Assembly: GCF_039939195.1 (NCBI RefSeq)
Contig: NZ_JBDUUH010000002.1
Coordinates: 62,001 to 126,000 of the forward strand
Direction: 5' to 3'
DNA: 64,000 nt
Source: Foliimonas ilicis
Lineage (GTDB): Bacteria; Pseudomonadota; Alphaproteobacteria; Rhizobiales; Rhizobiaceae
Below are positions 1-8,427 of this stretch, in pieces. The notes below the pieces were generated by a model, which did no database searches, was not told the DNA's origin, and saw nothing but the letters and a program-made list of their open reading frames with translations. A program made the position numbers and the translations under genes. The stretch's first letter is position 1. Each line of letters begins with the position of its first letter.

Positions 1-27
1 AAGACCGGCAACGAGCCGCAAGATTGA
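1..27 (+). CDS. 3' end of an upstream gene (partial)
   Basis: Reading from the first base, eight sense codons (K-T-G-N-E-P-Q-D) are followed by a TGA stop. The next gene has its own ribosome binding site about 45 bases later, so this is plausibly the tail of a gene lying left of the window. Eight residues are too few to identify it, and an open frame this short could be chance. Confidence 0.3.
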   Translation, partial: KTGNEPQD

Positions 28-75
28 CGCGGCATGCATGCTCGCTCTATGCAATCGACTAAAGAGAGGGACGAG

Positions 76-501
76 ATGGGCACTTACGACGACACCAATG
101 TCTTTGCTAAAATCCTGCGCGGCGAACTTCCGTCGCACAAGCTTTACGAAGACGACGACACCTACGCCCTGATGGACATCATGCCGCGCGGCGACGGCCA
201 TTGCCTGGTGATCCCGAAGAAGGCCTCACGTAATATTCTCGACGTCGAGACCGACAGTCTCGCAGCGGTTGCAAAAACAACGCAAAAGCTGGCTCGCGCC
301 GTAAAGAAGGCGTTCGACGCCGATGGCGTCACCGTTCAGCAATTTAACGAAACTGCGGGCGGACAGATCGTCTTCCACCTTCATGTCCACATTATTCCGC
401 GCTTCGAAGGCGTTGCGTTGCGGCCGCATAGCGGCAACATGGAAAAGCCGGAAATTCTTGCCGCGAACGCAGAGAAAATCCGCGCCGCTATAGAAGTCTG
501 A
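76..501 (+). CDS. HIT family nucleotide-binding hydrolase
   Basis: A small cytoplasmic histidine-triad protein of the HINT/Fhit-like group, which hydrolyses nucleoside phosphoramidates or dinucleotides; the natural substrate of bacterial members is usually unknown. The triad HLHVHIIPR is at residues 101-109, with the catalytic middle histidine in the H-x-H-x-H pattern. The N-terminal FAKILRGELPSHK segment is also typical of the family. I chose the ATG preceded by AAAGAGAGGGACGAG, which gives 141 residues, the usual length. An in-frame ATG 42 bases upstream would add an unconserved tail and has no ribosome binding site. The next gene follows on the same strand after 58 bases. Confidence 0.93.
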   Translation: MGTYDDTNVFAKILRGELPSHKLYEDDDTYALMDIMPRGDGHCLVIPKKASRNILDVETDSLAAVAKTTQKLARAVKKAFDADGVTVQQFNETAGGQIVFHLHVHIIPRFEGVALRPHSGNMEKPEILAANAEKIRAAIEV

Positions 502-559
502 TTTCACCGCGCGGGCTTTATCTCCGCGAATATCAGCATGAACGGAAAGGAATAGGGCT

Positions 560-1189
560 GTGCCAAGCTATGACATTCTGTTCAACGCCTTCGTGACGAT
601 CCTCGTCACGATCGACCCGCCCGGCCTCGCCCCGCTTTTTCTCGCCGTCACCCGCGGCATGACACGAGATGAACGCAAGCAGGTATCGATCCGGGCGAGT
701 GTCATCGGCTTTTTAATTCTCGCGATCTTCGCATTGGCCGGTGCCTTCATTCTCAATTTGTTCGGCATCACCCTGCCCGCTTTCCGTGTAGCGGGTGGAA
801 TTCTGCTTTTCGTCATCGCGTTCGACATGATTTTCGAGCGTCGTCAGCAGCGGCATGAAAACAGCGCGACCGTCGCCATCACCAAGGACATGATCCATAA
901 CGTCGCCGCCTTCCCGCTGGCGATCCCATTGATCGCCGGTCCGGGTGCCATCTCGGCAACGGTTCTGCTTTCAGGATCGTTTCAAGGCTGGTCGGCACAA
1001 ATCGCGCTCGTGGCGATCATCCTCGTCTGCCTGCTTCTGACCTATCTCGTCTTCATTCTGGCAGAACGTGTCGATGGCCTGCTTGGGCATACCGGACGCT
1101 CGATACTGACCCGTATTCTCGGCGTTATTCTCGCGGCGCTGGCCGTGCAATTCATCGCCGATGGCGTGAGGGCGCTTATCGCCGTCTGA
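560..1189 (+). CDS. MarC family integral membrane protein
   Basis: A 209-residue inner-membrane protein of the MarC/UPF0056 family. It has about six hydrophobic segments, and the family motif region PPGLAPLF follows the first. Despite the name, the family is not established as an antibiotic transporter and its substrate is unknown. The start is a GTG with GGAAAGGAATAGG just upstream. The central polar loop (ERRQQRHENSATVAITKD) separates the two three-helix halves. It is followed after 15 bases by a secreted hypothetical protein on the same strand, so the two may be co-transcribed. Confidence 0.9.
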   Translation: MPSYDILFNAFVTILVTIDPPGLAPLFLAVTRGMTRDERKQVSIRASVIGFLILAIFALAGAFILNLFGITLPAFRVAGGILLFVIAFDMIFERRQQRHENSATVAITKDMIHNVAAFPLAIPLIAGPGAISATVLLSGSFQGWSAQIALVAIILVCLLLTYLVFILAERVDGLLGHTGRSILTRILGVILAALAVQFIADGVRALIAV

Positions 1190-1204
1190 ACAGGAGAAAC
1201 TGCA

Positions 1205-1720
1205 ATGCGTCTTTTACTGGCAGCTGCACTTTCCATGAGTTTCAGCGGCACAGTATCCGCTCAAGACTACAATTCGATGAGCACAGACGAGCTCAAATCG
1301 TCGCTTACCTCCGCACATCCCGCCGCCTACTACATTTTGGCAAACAAGCTCTTTTACAGCGGTAAAAAAGACGAAGCCGTTTTCTGGTTCTATGCCGGAC
1401 AGCTTCGTTACCGCGTGCACCTCGCCTGTCCACTGGATCAGGGCAAGTCGGGAGATGCTGCACTTTTCGGCTCATTCTCCGAAGTCATTGGCCGCCCGCT
1501 GAACGAGTATGCGTTCGGCGATGTCGATGAAGCGGTGAAAACCATCGATGCGGCCCTGGAATGGGACGCCCGCAATAAGAATGACTTCACATCGAAAACG
1601 AAATGCGCGAGTCAGCTTGCGCAAAATCGCGCCGGCTTGCAGTCACTCCGGGATTCCATGATCAAGCAGGCAGATGACATTCGCGCCAAGCGAAAAGCGA
1701 ACGGATTGCCAAACAGATAG
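1205..1720 (+). CDS. Secreted hypothetical protein
   Basis: I do not recognise this 171-residue protein. It starts with a clear signal peptide (basic MR, then a run of L/A, then a likely cleavage after TVSA, before QDYN), so it should be periplasmic. Residues around 40-75 (AAYYILANKLFYSGKKDEAV) resemble a TPR/Sel1-like helical hairpin. Two cysteines in the mature part, in HLACPL and KTKCAS, could form a disulfide. An AGGAGA sequence lies upstream of the ATG. It sits 15 bases after the MarC gene and converges on the antiporter gene, with 10 bases between the stops. Function unknown. Confidence 0.75.
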   Translation: MRLLLAAALSMSFSGTVSAQDYNSMSTDELKSSLTSAHPAAYYILANKLFYSGKKDEAVFWFYAGQLRYRVHLACPLDQGKSGDAALFGSFSEVIGRPLNEYAFGDVDEAVKTIDAALEWDARNKNDFTSKTKCASQLAQNRAGLQSLRDSMIKQADDIRAKRKANGLPNR

Positions 1721-1730
1721 CTCCGCTCAA

Positions 1731-3155
1731 TCAGAAAAATACGAAGCCTGCCAGAATGAAAGTCGGGATCAGAACTGCGCCTGACCACGCCATGTAGCCG
1801 AAGAAGCTCGGCATTTTGACGCCCTGACCGCGCGCAATCGCATAAACCATGAAGTTCGGGGCGTTGCCGATATAGGTGTTCGCTCCCATGAACACCGCGC
1901 CGGCGGAAATCGCGGTCAGCGTTCTGGCGAGCGTCGTCATCAGCACCTGCGGGTCGCCACCGGCGAGTTCGAAGAAAACGAGATATGTCGGTGCGTTGTC
2001 GAGGACAGACGACAATATTCCGGTCATCCAGAAATATGCCAGATCGTTCGGCGCGCCGTCCGGCCCGGTGACGAGCGAGACCAGCGGGGCAAATGCGCCG
2101 CCAAGACCCGCTTGAAGAATAGCGATGACGGGAATGATGCAGATGAAAATGCCTGCGAAAAGCTTCGCGACTTCGAGGATCGGCCCCCAATTGAAGCCGT
2201 TTGCCTCGCGGAATTCCTGGCGTGAGATAGCGAGCGAAAGGAGTGCCAAAGCGAGGATGATGGCGTCGCGCAGGAGGTTCTGCAATTCGAGTTCAACACC
2301 GAATACGGTGAAAGAAATGCCGGGATTCCACGTTCCAGACATGAGAATTGCGAGGATCACACCACCAAGAAGCGGCAAATTCACCAATCCGCGTACGCGA
2401 ATTTTGGAATCGGGCGTCGGATCTTTGATTTTCGGGAGGCCGTCTTCGCGGCGATGCAGGATCACATCGAGAACAATGAACACACCCAGCACGATGCCGC
2501 CGACAAACGCGGCTTCCCAGATCAAGTGAGAGGTCGTCCAGAAGAAATCGACGCCGCGCAGGAATCCGATGAACAGGGGCGGATCGCCAAGCGGGGTCAG
2601 GGAACCGCCTATATTGGAGACGAGGAAGATGAAGAAGATGACGACATGCGCGTTGATCGGGCGATTGTCATTTGCGCGAATAATCGGCCGGATCATGATC
2701 ATCGACGCGCCGGTCGTACCGACCACCGATGCCAGCAACGCGCCGATCAGCAAAATGCCCGCATTTATCGCCGGCGTTCCGTGGATGTTGCCGGAAATCA
2801 ATATCCCGCCCGCGATCGTAAACAGCGCGAACAGCAGGATGATGAACGACATATATTCCAGCAGCATCGTGTGAGCCACCGATGTCAAAGCGATCGACGG
2901 CCCGTAGAGCAGAACCATCGGAACGATCACCATAAGCGAGCAGAGCGCGGTGATCTTGCCGTAGTGATGCTCCCACACATGCGGATAGAGCAGCGGTCCG
3001 GTTGCGATGCACAGAAGTATGCCAGCGAAAGGCAGCGCCCATAGCAAAGACATGCTCTCGCCAGGCAATCCTTCCGCGGCGAAAGCAGGCGACGCCGATA
3101 AAACGAACAACAGCAGCAATGCCGACCTTATCAAGCCGCTTCTCATCCCCGCCAT
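1731..3155 (-). CDS. Sodium:proton antiporter-like permease (ArsB/NhaD/citrate-transporter superfamily)
   Basis: A 474-residue membrane protein with a cleavable-looking N-terminus (ending SPAFA-AEG) followed by about 11-12 hydrophobic segments. The segments VGTTGASMIMIRP and NIGGSLTPLGDPPLFIGFLRG match the paired helix-break signatures of the ion transporter superfamily containing NhaD and CitM. A second repeat copy is seen as SSVLDNAPTYLVFFE and GANTYIGNAPNFMVYAIA. Such genes in this order of bacteria are annotated as Na+/H+ antiporters, but cation versus carboxylate specificity cannot be read from sequence. The start is ATG behind a GGCAGGGGGAAAC stretch. It lies downstream of ssb on the same strand, 139 bases away. 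Confidence 0.85.
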   Translation of the reverse strand: MAGMRSGLIRSALLLLFVLSASPAFAAEGLPGESMSLLWALPFAGILLCIATGPLLYPHVWEHHYGKITALCSLMVIVPMVLLYGPSIALTSVAHTMLLEYMSFIILLFALFTIAGGILISGNIHGTPAINAGILLIGALLASVVGTTGASMIMIRPIIRANDNRPINAHVVIFFIFLVSNIGGSLTPLGDPPLFIGFLRGVDFFWTTSHLIWEAAFVGGIVLGVFIVLDVILHRREDGLPKIKDPTPDSKIRVRGLVNLPLLGGVILAILMSGTWNPGISFTVFGVELELQNLLRDAIILALALLSLAISRQEFREANGFNWGPILEVAKLFAGIFICIIPVIAILQAGLGGAFAPLVSLVTGPDGAPNDLAYFWMTGILSSVLDNAPTYLVFFELAGGDPQVLMTTLARTLTAISAGAVFMGANTYIGNAPNFMVYAIARGQGVKMPSFFGYMAWSGAVLIPTFILAGFVFF

Positions 3156-3294
3156 GTTTCCCCCTGCCGGTAACGTCCTACCCGTCTTTACGAAACCGGG
3201 CCGTCCAATTGCTTGTTATTCATACGTCAAGATGCCCTCACGAAGGGCACCTTCTTTGTCGGCTTATGTGCCGGAAAAAATTACTTGCTGACGA

Positions 3295-3834
3295 TCAGAA
3301 CGGAATTTCGTCGTCGAGATCGCGGTTTCCGCCACCGCCACCACCGCCACCACTACTACCGCCCCGGCTTGCGCCGCCACGAGCATAATCCTCATTCGGG
3401 CCGGATTGGCCGAAGTCCGAACCGCCGCTACGGCCTCCTCCGCCGCCGTAACCAACCTGGCCACCGCCTTCGCCGCCCTGCCCGCGCGCGTCGAGCATCT
3501 GCAGCTCACCGCGGAATTTCTGCAAAACGATTTCGGTCGTGTAGCGGTCATTGCCGGTCTGGTCCTGCCATTTGCGCGTCTGCAACTGGCCTTCGACGTA
3601 AACCTTCATGCCTTTTTTCAGATACTGCTCGGCGACCTTGGCCAGATTGTCGTTGAAAATCACAACATTATGCCATTCGGTCTTTTCCTTGCGCTCTCCC
3701 GAGCCTTTGTCGCGCCAGCTTTCGGACGTGGCGACACGAATATTGACGACCGGATCGCCCGAATTCAGACGCCGAATTTCCGGGTCCGCGCCAAGATTGC
3801 CTACAAGAATGACTTTGTTGACGCTACCTGCCAT
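3295..3834 (-). CDS. ssb: Single-stranded DNA-binding protein SSB
   Basis: Coats single-stranded DNA as a tetramer and recruits replication and repair proteins. The N-terminal OB-fold (about residues 1-112) begins MAGSVNKVILVGNLGADPE. It is followed by a glycine-rich, low-complexity linker encoded by CCGCCACCACC-type repeats, and by the universal acidic tip DDEIPF that docks partner proteins. Length 179 residues is normal for Rhizobiales. An SOS box and a sigma-70-like promoter lie upstream. It is divergent from uvrA, an arrangement common in proteobacteria. Confidence 0.98.
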   Translation of the reverse strand: MAGSVNKVILVGNLGADPEIRRLNSGDPVVNIRVATSESWRDKGSGERKEKTEWHNVVIFNDNLAKVAEQYLKKGMKVYVEGQLQTRKWQDQTGNDRYTTEIVLQKFRGELQMLDARGQGGEGGGQVGYGGGGGRSGGSDFGQSGPNEDYARGGASRGGSSGGGGGGGGNRDLDDEIPF

Positions 3835-3892
3835 GACTCCGCTCCGTACTTAAATCCTAGAAACAGCGATGCGCTGAACCGTCTGACGTCAT

Positions 3893-3922
3893 AGATAACA
3901 CACGATCCTTCGCGTGGTTCAA
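3893..3922 (-). promoter_or_regulatory. Probable ssb promoter
   Basis: On the minus strand TTGAAC and TTATCT are separated by 18 bases, a fair sigma-70 type promoter, and point at ssb about 60 bases away. The match is by eye and imperfect. Confidence 0.4.
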
Positions 3923-3948
3923 ATTCGTTCGCTGTCCACAAAATGTTT

Positions 3949-3963
3949 GTTCTTATTTTGTTC
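3949..3963. promoter_or_regulatory. LexA (SOS) box between ssb and uvrA
   Basis: The sequence GTTC-TTATTTT-GTTC is an exact match to the direct-repeat SOS box of alphaproteobacteria (GTTC-N7-GTTC), which differs from the palindromic box of enterics. It sits 115 bases from the ssb start and about 590 bases from the uvrA start. LexA control of ssb and uvrA is well known in this class. It also overlaps a weak plus-strand promoter-like pair (TTGTTC, 15 bases, TATAAC), so LexA could also govern transcription to the right. Confidence 0.75.
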
Positions 3964-3978
3964 TACATATAACCTGCA

Positions 3979-4092
3979 GGAAATCAAGCTTCGCGCCGGG
4001 ATTGCACTTATAAAAATGGCCTCGCTCTCTAATGAGACGCGAGGCCTTCAGGCAATTCATGCCTGATACCGGAGTAAGCTCCTGGTTTTTAT
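3979..4092 (+). ncRNA. Candidate small RNA or attenuated leader: three tandem hairpins and a T-tract
   Basis: Three stem-loops follow one another. Hairpin 1 has arms GGCCTCGC (4018-4025) and GCGAGGCC (4039-4046), with inner TCTC/GAGA and loop TAAT. Hairpin 2 has TCAGGC (4048-4053) and GCCTGA (4061-4066). Hairpin 3 has GGAG and CTCC (4071-4074/4079-4082) closed by CC/GG and followed directly by TTTTT (4086-4090), which is a factor-independent terminator shape on the plus strand. Hairpin 1 read on the minus strand is also followed by ATTTTT, so a minus-strand terminator is an alternative reading. No reading frame spans it. I do not recognise the RNA family. It lies downstream of the SOS box and upstream of uvrA, so it could be an SOS-controlled small RNA or a premature-termination leader. 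Confidence 0.4.
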
Positions 4093-4553
4093 TCGGAATA
4101 AAGCGAATATCCTTCGCCGATCCGACAATGGTTTCTGATTTTGGATAAATGCGTCGGCCAATCGAAGATTGCGGCCTTACGCTGCTCCACCGATCGATGG
4201 AGCATTGATACTGTCAGGCGGGGTCATGCCTCACTCCTCTGCCAGTTTCGATTGCCTGCGGCGTCTCGCAGGCGCGGGCAACTTTCAATCACGATCAAAT
4301 TCTGCGCCCGGCCATTGCTGCCGTCAACCACCTTATGTCTGAGGAAATGAAATGTGATCGCCCCACTGTCACTCCTGACAAATCTGTCAGCAGCCTGTTC
4401 GGCCTTTGTTCTTTTTTGACTTGCCGCCATAACGTAAAGCGCGATAAACCTGATCGTCGCGTGCACGAACCCGTGGCACTCGAAATAGCTCTCCGATTAC
4501 CTACATGAGTGGCCTTGCAGGCAATTCAGTTTTCCAATGAGGCGCGGACCGGC
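4093..4553. other. Noncoding uvrA upstream region
   Basis: Open frames here are short (69-80 codons), lack ribosome binding sites and resemble nothing I know, so I see no gene. I found no second SOS box close to uvrA. The region may be a long untranslated leader if uvrA is transcribed from the promoter at the SOS box, or it may contain an undetected uvrA promoter. Confidence 0.4.
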
Positions 4554-7475
4554 ATGGCCGACCACAAGTATCTTTCCATTCGCGGTGCGCGCGAACATAA
4601 TTTGAAAAATGTCGATCTCGACCTTCCCCGCGATTCACTGATCGTGATGACTGGGCTGTCGGGTTCGGGAAAATCGTCGCTCGCATTCGATACGATCTAT
4701 GCGGAAGGCCAGCGCCGCTATGTCGAAAGTCTTTCGGCATATGCCCGCCAGTTTCTTGAAATGATGCAAAAGCCCGACGTCGATCAGATCGACGGGCTTT
4801 CGCCGGCCATCTCCATCGAGCAGAAGACGACGTCGAGAAACCCGCGATCGACCGTAGGTACGGTCACCGAGATCTACGACTATATGCGCTTGCTGTTTGC
4901 GCGCGTCGGCGTTCCGTATTCGCCTGCGACCGGGTTGCCGATCGAAAGCCAGACCGTCAGCCAGATGGTCGATCGCGTTCTGGCGCTTGAAGAAGGCACC
5001 CGCCTCTACATCATGGCGCCGATGGTGCGCGGCCGAAAGGGCGAGTACCGCAAGGAGCTGGCGGAGCTTCAGAAAAAAGGGTTCCAGCGCGTAAAAGTCG
5101 ACGGCGTTTTCTACGAAATCGCAGACGTTCCGGCGCTCGACAAAAAATACAAGCACGACATCGACGTGGTCGTGGACCGCATCGTCCTTCGCGGTGACCT
5201 CGCAACGCGTCTGGCGGATTCCATCGAAACGTCGCTGAAGCTGGCAGACGGGCTTTGCGTTGCGGAATTTGCGGACAAGCCGCTGGACGCCAGCCAGACC
5301 GGAGAGGATTCTGTCAACAAATCGAAGAACGAGACGCATGAGCGGCTTCTGTTTTCCGAAAAGTTTGCCTGCCCGGTTTCCGGCTTCACGATCCCGGAAA
5401 TCGAGCCGCGGCTGTTCTCGTTCAACAATCCCTTCGGCGCATGCCCGGCCTGCGACGGGCTCGGCCACCAGCGCGCCATCGACGCGAATTTGATCGTGCC
5501 GGACGACAATATTTCCCTGCGCGACGGCGCGGTGTCGCCCTGGGCAAAATCCACCTCGCCCTATTACTCGCAGACCCTCGAAGGGCTCGGCAAAGTCTAT
5601 GGCTTCAAGATCGGCGACAAGTTCAAGGATTTGTCGGAAGAGGCCCGCGACGCGATCCTGCATGGCACAGGCACGCGCGAGATAGCGTTCCAATACGATG
5701 ATGGATTGCGCTCTTACAAGACGACAAAAACCTTCGAAGGCGTGATCCCGAACCTACAGCGCCGCTGGAAGGAAACAGAATCGGCATGGATGCGCGAAGA
5801 GATCGAGCGCTTCATGGCGGCAACGCCCTGCCCGGCCTGCGACGGCTATCGCCTCAAGCCGGAATCGCTCGCCGTGAAAATTGCCGGCAAGCATATCGGC
5901 GAAGTCACCGCGCTTGCGATCCGCAAGGCGAATTCCTGGTTCGAGGTTTTGCCAGAAGCGCTCAACAGCAAGCAGAATGAAATCGCTGCGCGCATCCTGA
6001 AGGAAATCCGCGAACGCCTGCGCTTTCTGAACGATGTCGGCCTCGATTATCTGACGCTCTCCCGAAATTCGGGAACATTGTCCGGCGGCGAAAGCCAGCG
6101 CATCCGGCTTGCCTCGCAGATCGGCTCCGGCCTTACAGGCGTGCTTTACGTGCTGGATGAGCCTTCCATCGGCCTTCACCAGCGCGACAATGCGCGCCTG
6201 CTCGACACGCTGAAACATCTGCGCGATCTCGGCAATACGGTCATCGTCGTCGAACATGACGAGGACGCGATTCTCACGGCAGACTATGTCGTTGATATGG
6301 GTCCAGCCGCCGGTATCCACGGCGGCGAGATCATCGCGCAGGGCACGCCTTCCGAGGTCATGAGCAACCCGAATTCGATTACCGGAAAATACCTCACCGG
6401 TGAGCTCGCAATTGCCATGCCCACGGAACGTCGCGAATTCAAAAAGGGTCGTCGCATCAAGGTTGTCGGCGCACGCGGCAACAATCTGAAGAACGTCACC
6501 GCTGAAATCCCTCTTGGAACGTTTACTGCGGTTACCGGTGTTTCCGGCGGCGGCAAATCGACCTTCCTGATCGAGACGCTGTTCAAAGCTGCCTCGCGCC
6601 GCATCATGGGTTCGCGCGAACACCCAGCCGAACACGATCGCATCGAGGGGCTGGAGTTTCTCGATAAGGTCATCGACATCGACCAGTCGCCGATCGGGCG
6701 CACGCCGCGCTCCAATCCTGCGACCTATACGGGCGCTTTCACGCCGATCCGTGACTGGTTCGCCGGCTTGCCCGAAGCAAAGGCGCGCGGTTATGCGCCT
6801 GGCCGCTTCTCCTTCAATGTGAAGGGCGGGCGCTGCGAAGCCTGCCAGGGCGACGGCGTCATCAAGATCGAGATGCACTTCCTGCCCGATGTCTATGTCA
6901 CCTGCGATGTCTGCCACGGCAAGCGTTACAACCGCGAAACGCTCGATGTCACCTTCAAGGGCAAGTCGATAGCAGACGTTCTGGAAATGACGGTCGAGGA
7001 AGGCGTCGATTTCTTTGCGGCCGTACCCGGCGTCCGCGACAAGCTTGAAACGCTGGCGAAGGTTGGCCTCGGCTACATCCATATCGGCCAGCAGGCGAAC
7101 ACGCTTTCGGGCGGCGAAGCACAGCGCATCAAGCTGGCGAAAGAGCTGTCCCGCAAGGCGACCGGCAAGACACTTTACATTCTTGACGAGCCGACAACCG
7201 GCTTGCATTTCCATGACGTAGCCAAGCTACTTGAAGTGTTGAATGAACTTGTCGATCAGGGAAACACCGTCGTCGTCATCGAGCACAATCTCGAAGTCAT
7301 AAAGATCGCCGACTGGGTTCTGGATCTGGGTCCCGAAGGCGGTGACGGCGGCGGCGAACTTGTTGCGAGCGGCAGACCGGAAGATATTTCCGAGGTCGAA
7401 CGCTCCTACACCGGACAGTTCCTGAAGGAGTTGCTCGGTCGCCGGCCGGGGAGAAATGCGGAAGCTGCGGAATAA
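4554..7475 (+). CDS. uvrA: Excinuclease ABC subunit A
   Basis: DNA damage recognition ATPase of nucleotide excision repair; the UvrA dimer loads UvrB at lesions. The protein has two ABC ATPase modules. Walker A motifs are GLSGSGKSSLAFD near the N-terminus and GVSGGGKSTFLIE in the second half. Both signature motifs are present (LSGGESQRI and LSGGEAQRI), and the zinc modules carry CPACDGLG, CPACDGY, CEACQGDGV and CDVCHGKRYN. I chose the ATG starting MADHKYLSIRGAREHNLKN behind a GAGG, giving 973 residues, the usual size. A GTG 45 bases upstream would add 15 unconserved residues. A hairpin with arms AATTTCG/CGAAATT follows the stop. Confidence 0.98.
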   Translation: MADHKYLSIRGAREHNLKNVDLDLPRDSLIVMTGLSGSGKSSLAFDTIYAEGQRRYVESLSAYARQFLEMMQKPDVDQIDGLSPAISIEQKTTSRNPRSTVGTVTEIYDYMRLLFARVGVPYSPATGLPIESQTVSQMVDRVLALEEGTRLYIMAPMVRGRKGEYRKELAELQKKGFQRVKVDGVFYEIADVPALDKKYKHDIDVVVDRIVLRGDLATRLADSIETSLKLADGLCVAEFADKPLDASQTGEDSVNKSKNETHERLLFSEKFACPVSGFTIPEIEPRLFSFNNPFGACPACDGLGHQRAIDANLIVPDDNISLRDGAVSPWAKSTSPYYSQTLEGLGKVYGFKIGDKFKDLSEEARDAILHGTGTREIAFQYDDGLRSYKTTKTFEGVIPNLQRRWKETESAWMREEIERFMAATPCPACDGYRLKPESLAVKIAGKHIGEVTALAIRKANSWFEVLPEALNSKQNEIAARILKEIRERLRFLNDVGLDYLTLSRNSGTLSGGESQRIRLASQIGSGLTGVLYVLDEPSIGLHQRDNARLLDTLKHLRDLGNTVIVVEHDEDAILTADYVVDMGPAAGIHGGEIIAQGTPSEVMSNPNSITGKYLTGELAIAMPTERREFKKGRRIKVVGARGNNLKNVTAEIPLGTFTAVTGVSGGGKSTFLIETLFKAASRRIMGSREHPAEHDRIEGLEFLDKVIDIDQSPIGRTPRSNPATYTGAFTPIRDWFAGLPEAKARGYAPGRFSFNVKGGRCEACQGDGVIKIEMHFLPDVYVTCDVCHGKRYNRETLDVTFKGKSIADVLEMTVEEGVDFFAAVPGVRDKLETLAKVGLGYIHIGQQANTLSGGEAQRIKLAKELSRKATGKTLYILDEPTTGLHFHDVAKLLEVLNELVDQGNTVVVIEHNLEVIKIADWVLDLGPEGGDGGGELVASGRPEDISEVERSYTGQFLKELLGRRPGRNAEAAE

Positions 7476-7520
7476 TTTCGTCTTCGGCCGAAATTTTCAC
7501 AGTCAGTTGGAGGATTAGGA

Positions 7521-8318
7521 ATGACAGCAAAAATTCGCGCTGGCATGGGTGGCTGGACATTCGAGCCCTGGGACAAATCCTTCTATCCCGACAAGCTGGC
7601 AAAGGCCAAACAGCTCCAATATGCGAGCAGGCAGGTTCCGACGATCGAGGTCAACGGAACCTATTATTCCACTTTCAAACCGAACACATTCGCGAAATGG
7701 GCGAGCGAGTCGCCGGATGGTTTCGTATTTTCGCTGAAGGGAAACCGTTTCATCACAAATCGCCGGGTTCTTGGCGAGGCTGGTGAATCGCTTACCAGAT
7801 TCTTCGATTCAGGCGTCGCCGAGCTTGGTGAGAAGCTTGGGCCTCTGCTCTGGCAATTTGCACCGACGAAAAAATTCGATCCCGAGGATTTCGAAGCGTT
7901 TTTGAAGCTGTTGCCTGAAAAGCTTGCCGGAATTCCCCTCAGGCATGCTGTCGAAGTGCGAAATCCTTCCTTCGTGGTGCCGGAATTCATCGCTCTCTTG
8001 CGCAAGCACAAGATCACTGTCGTCTTTGCAGAGCATGAAACCTATCCGGCAATAGCCGATGTGACCGGCGATTTCGTCTATGCACGCCTGCAGAAAGGTA
8101 ATGATGACGAGCCAACCTGTTATCCGCCGAAGGCGCTCGATCAATGGGCGGCACGTGCCAAAATCTGGCGGGACGGAAGCGCACCGGAAGACCTGAACTT
8201 TGCCGACCCCTCGTCGAAGCCTGAAAAGAAAAAGCGCGACGTCTATGTCTACTTTATCACATCGGGGAAAATCCACGCACCGCAAGGCGCTCAGGCATTT
8301 ATGAAACGCGTCGAATAG
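7521..8318 (+). CDS. DUF72 family protein (YecE-like)
   Basis: A 265-residue protein of the DUF72 family, which has a TIM-barrel-like fold and no settled biochemical role. Typical features are the opening GMGGWTFEPW, the segment YASRQVPTIEVNGTYYS, FSLKGNRFITN, and the late VYVYFITSGK strand. The start ATG follows TTGGAGGAT. It is 45 bases downstream of uvrA on the same strand, after a weak hairpin, so co-transcription with uvrA is possible. Neighbourhood alone does not show a repair role. Confidence 0.88.
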   Translation: MTAKIRAGMGGWTFEPWDKSFYPDKLAKAKQLQYASRQVPTIEVNGTYYSTFKPNTFAKWASESPDGFVFSLKGNRFITNRRVLGEAGESLTRFFDSGVAELGEKLGPLLWQFAPTKKFDPEDFEAFLKLLPEKLAGIPLRHAVEVRNPSFVVPEFIALLRKHKITVVFAEHETYPAIADVTGDFVYARLQKGNDDEPTCYPPKALDQWAARAKIWRDGSAPEDLNFADPSSKPEKKKRDVYVYFITSGKIHAPQGAQAFMKRVE

Positions 8319-8427
8319 GTTACAATCATTCCGATTTTGCTTGCTGACGTAACTATATCGTCATTTCCTTATATTAGTTTCGACCGTGAATTTAAGGTTT
8401 GCCGGTTGCAGCGGGGGCAGAGCGGTA

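Noticed and set aside
3917..3930. Second SOS box (GTTC-N6-GTTC)
   Set aside because: The spacer is 6, not 7 bases, and it overlaps the predicted ssb -35 element by chance composition.
4224..4466. An 80-codon minus-strand frame between ssb and uvrA
   Set aside because: No ribosome binding site, no recognisable domain, and it lies within a probable leader region.
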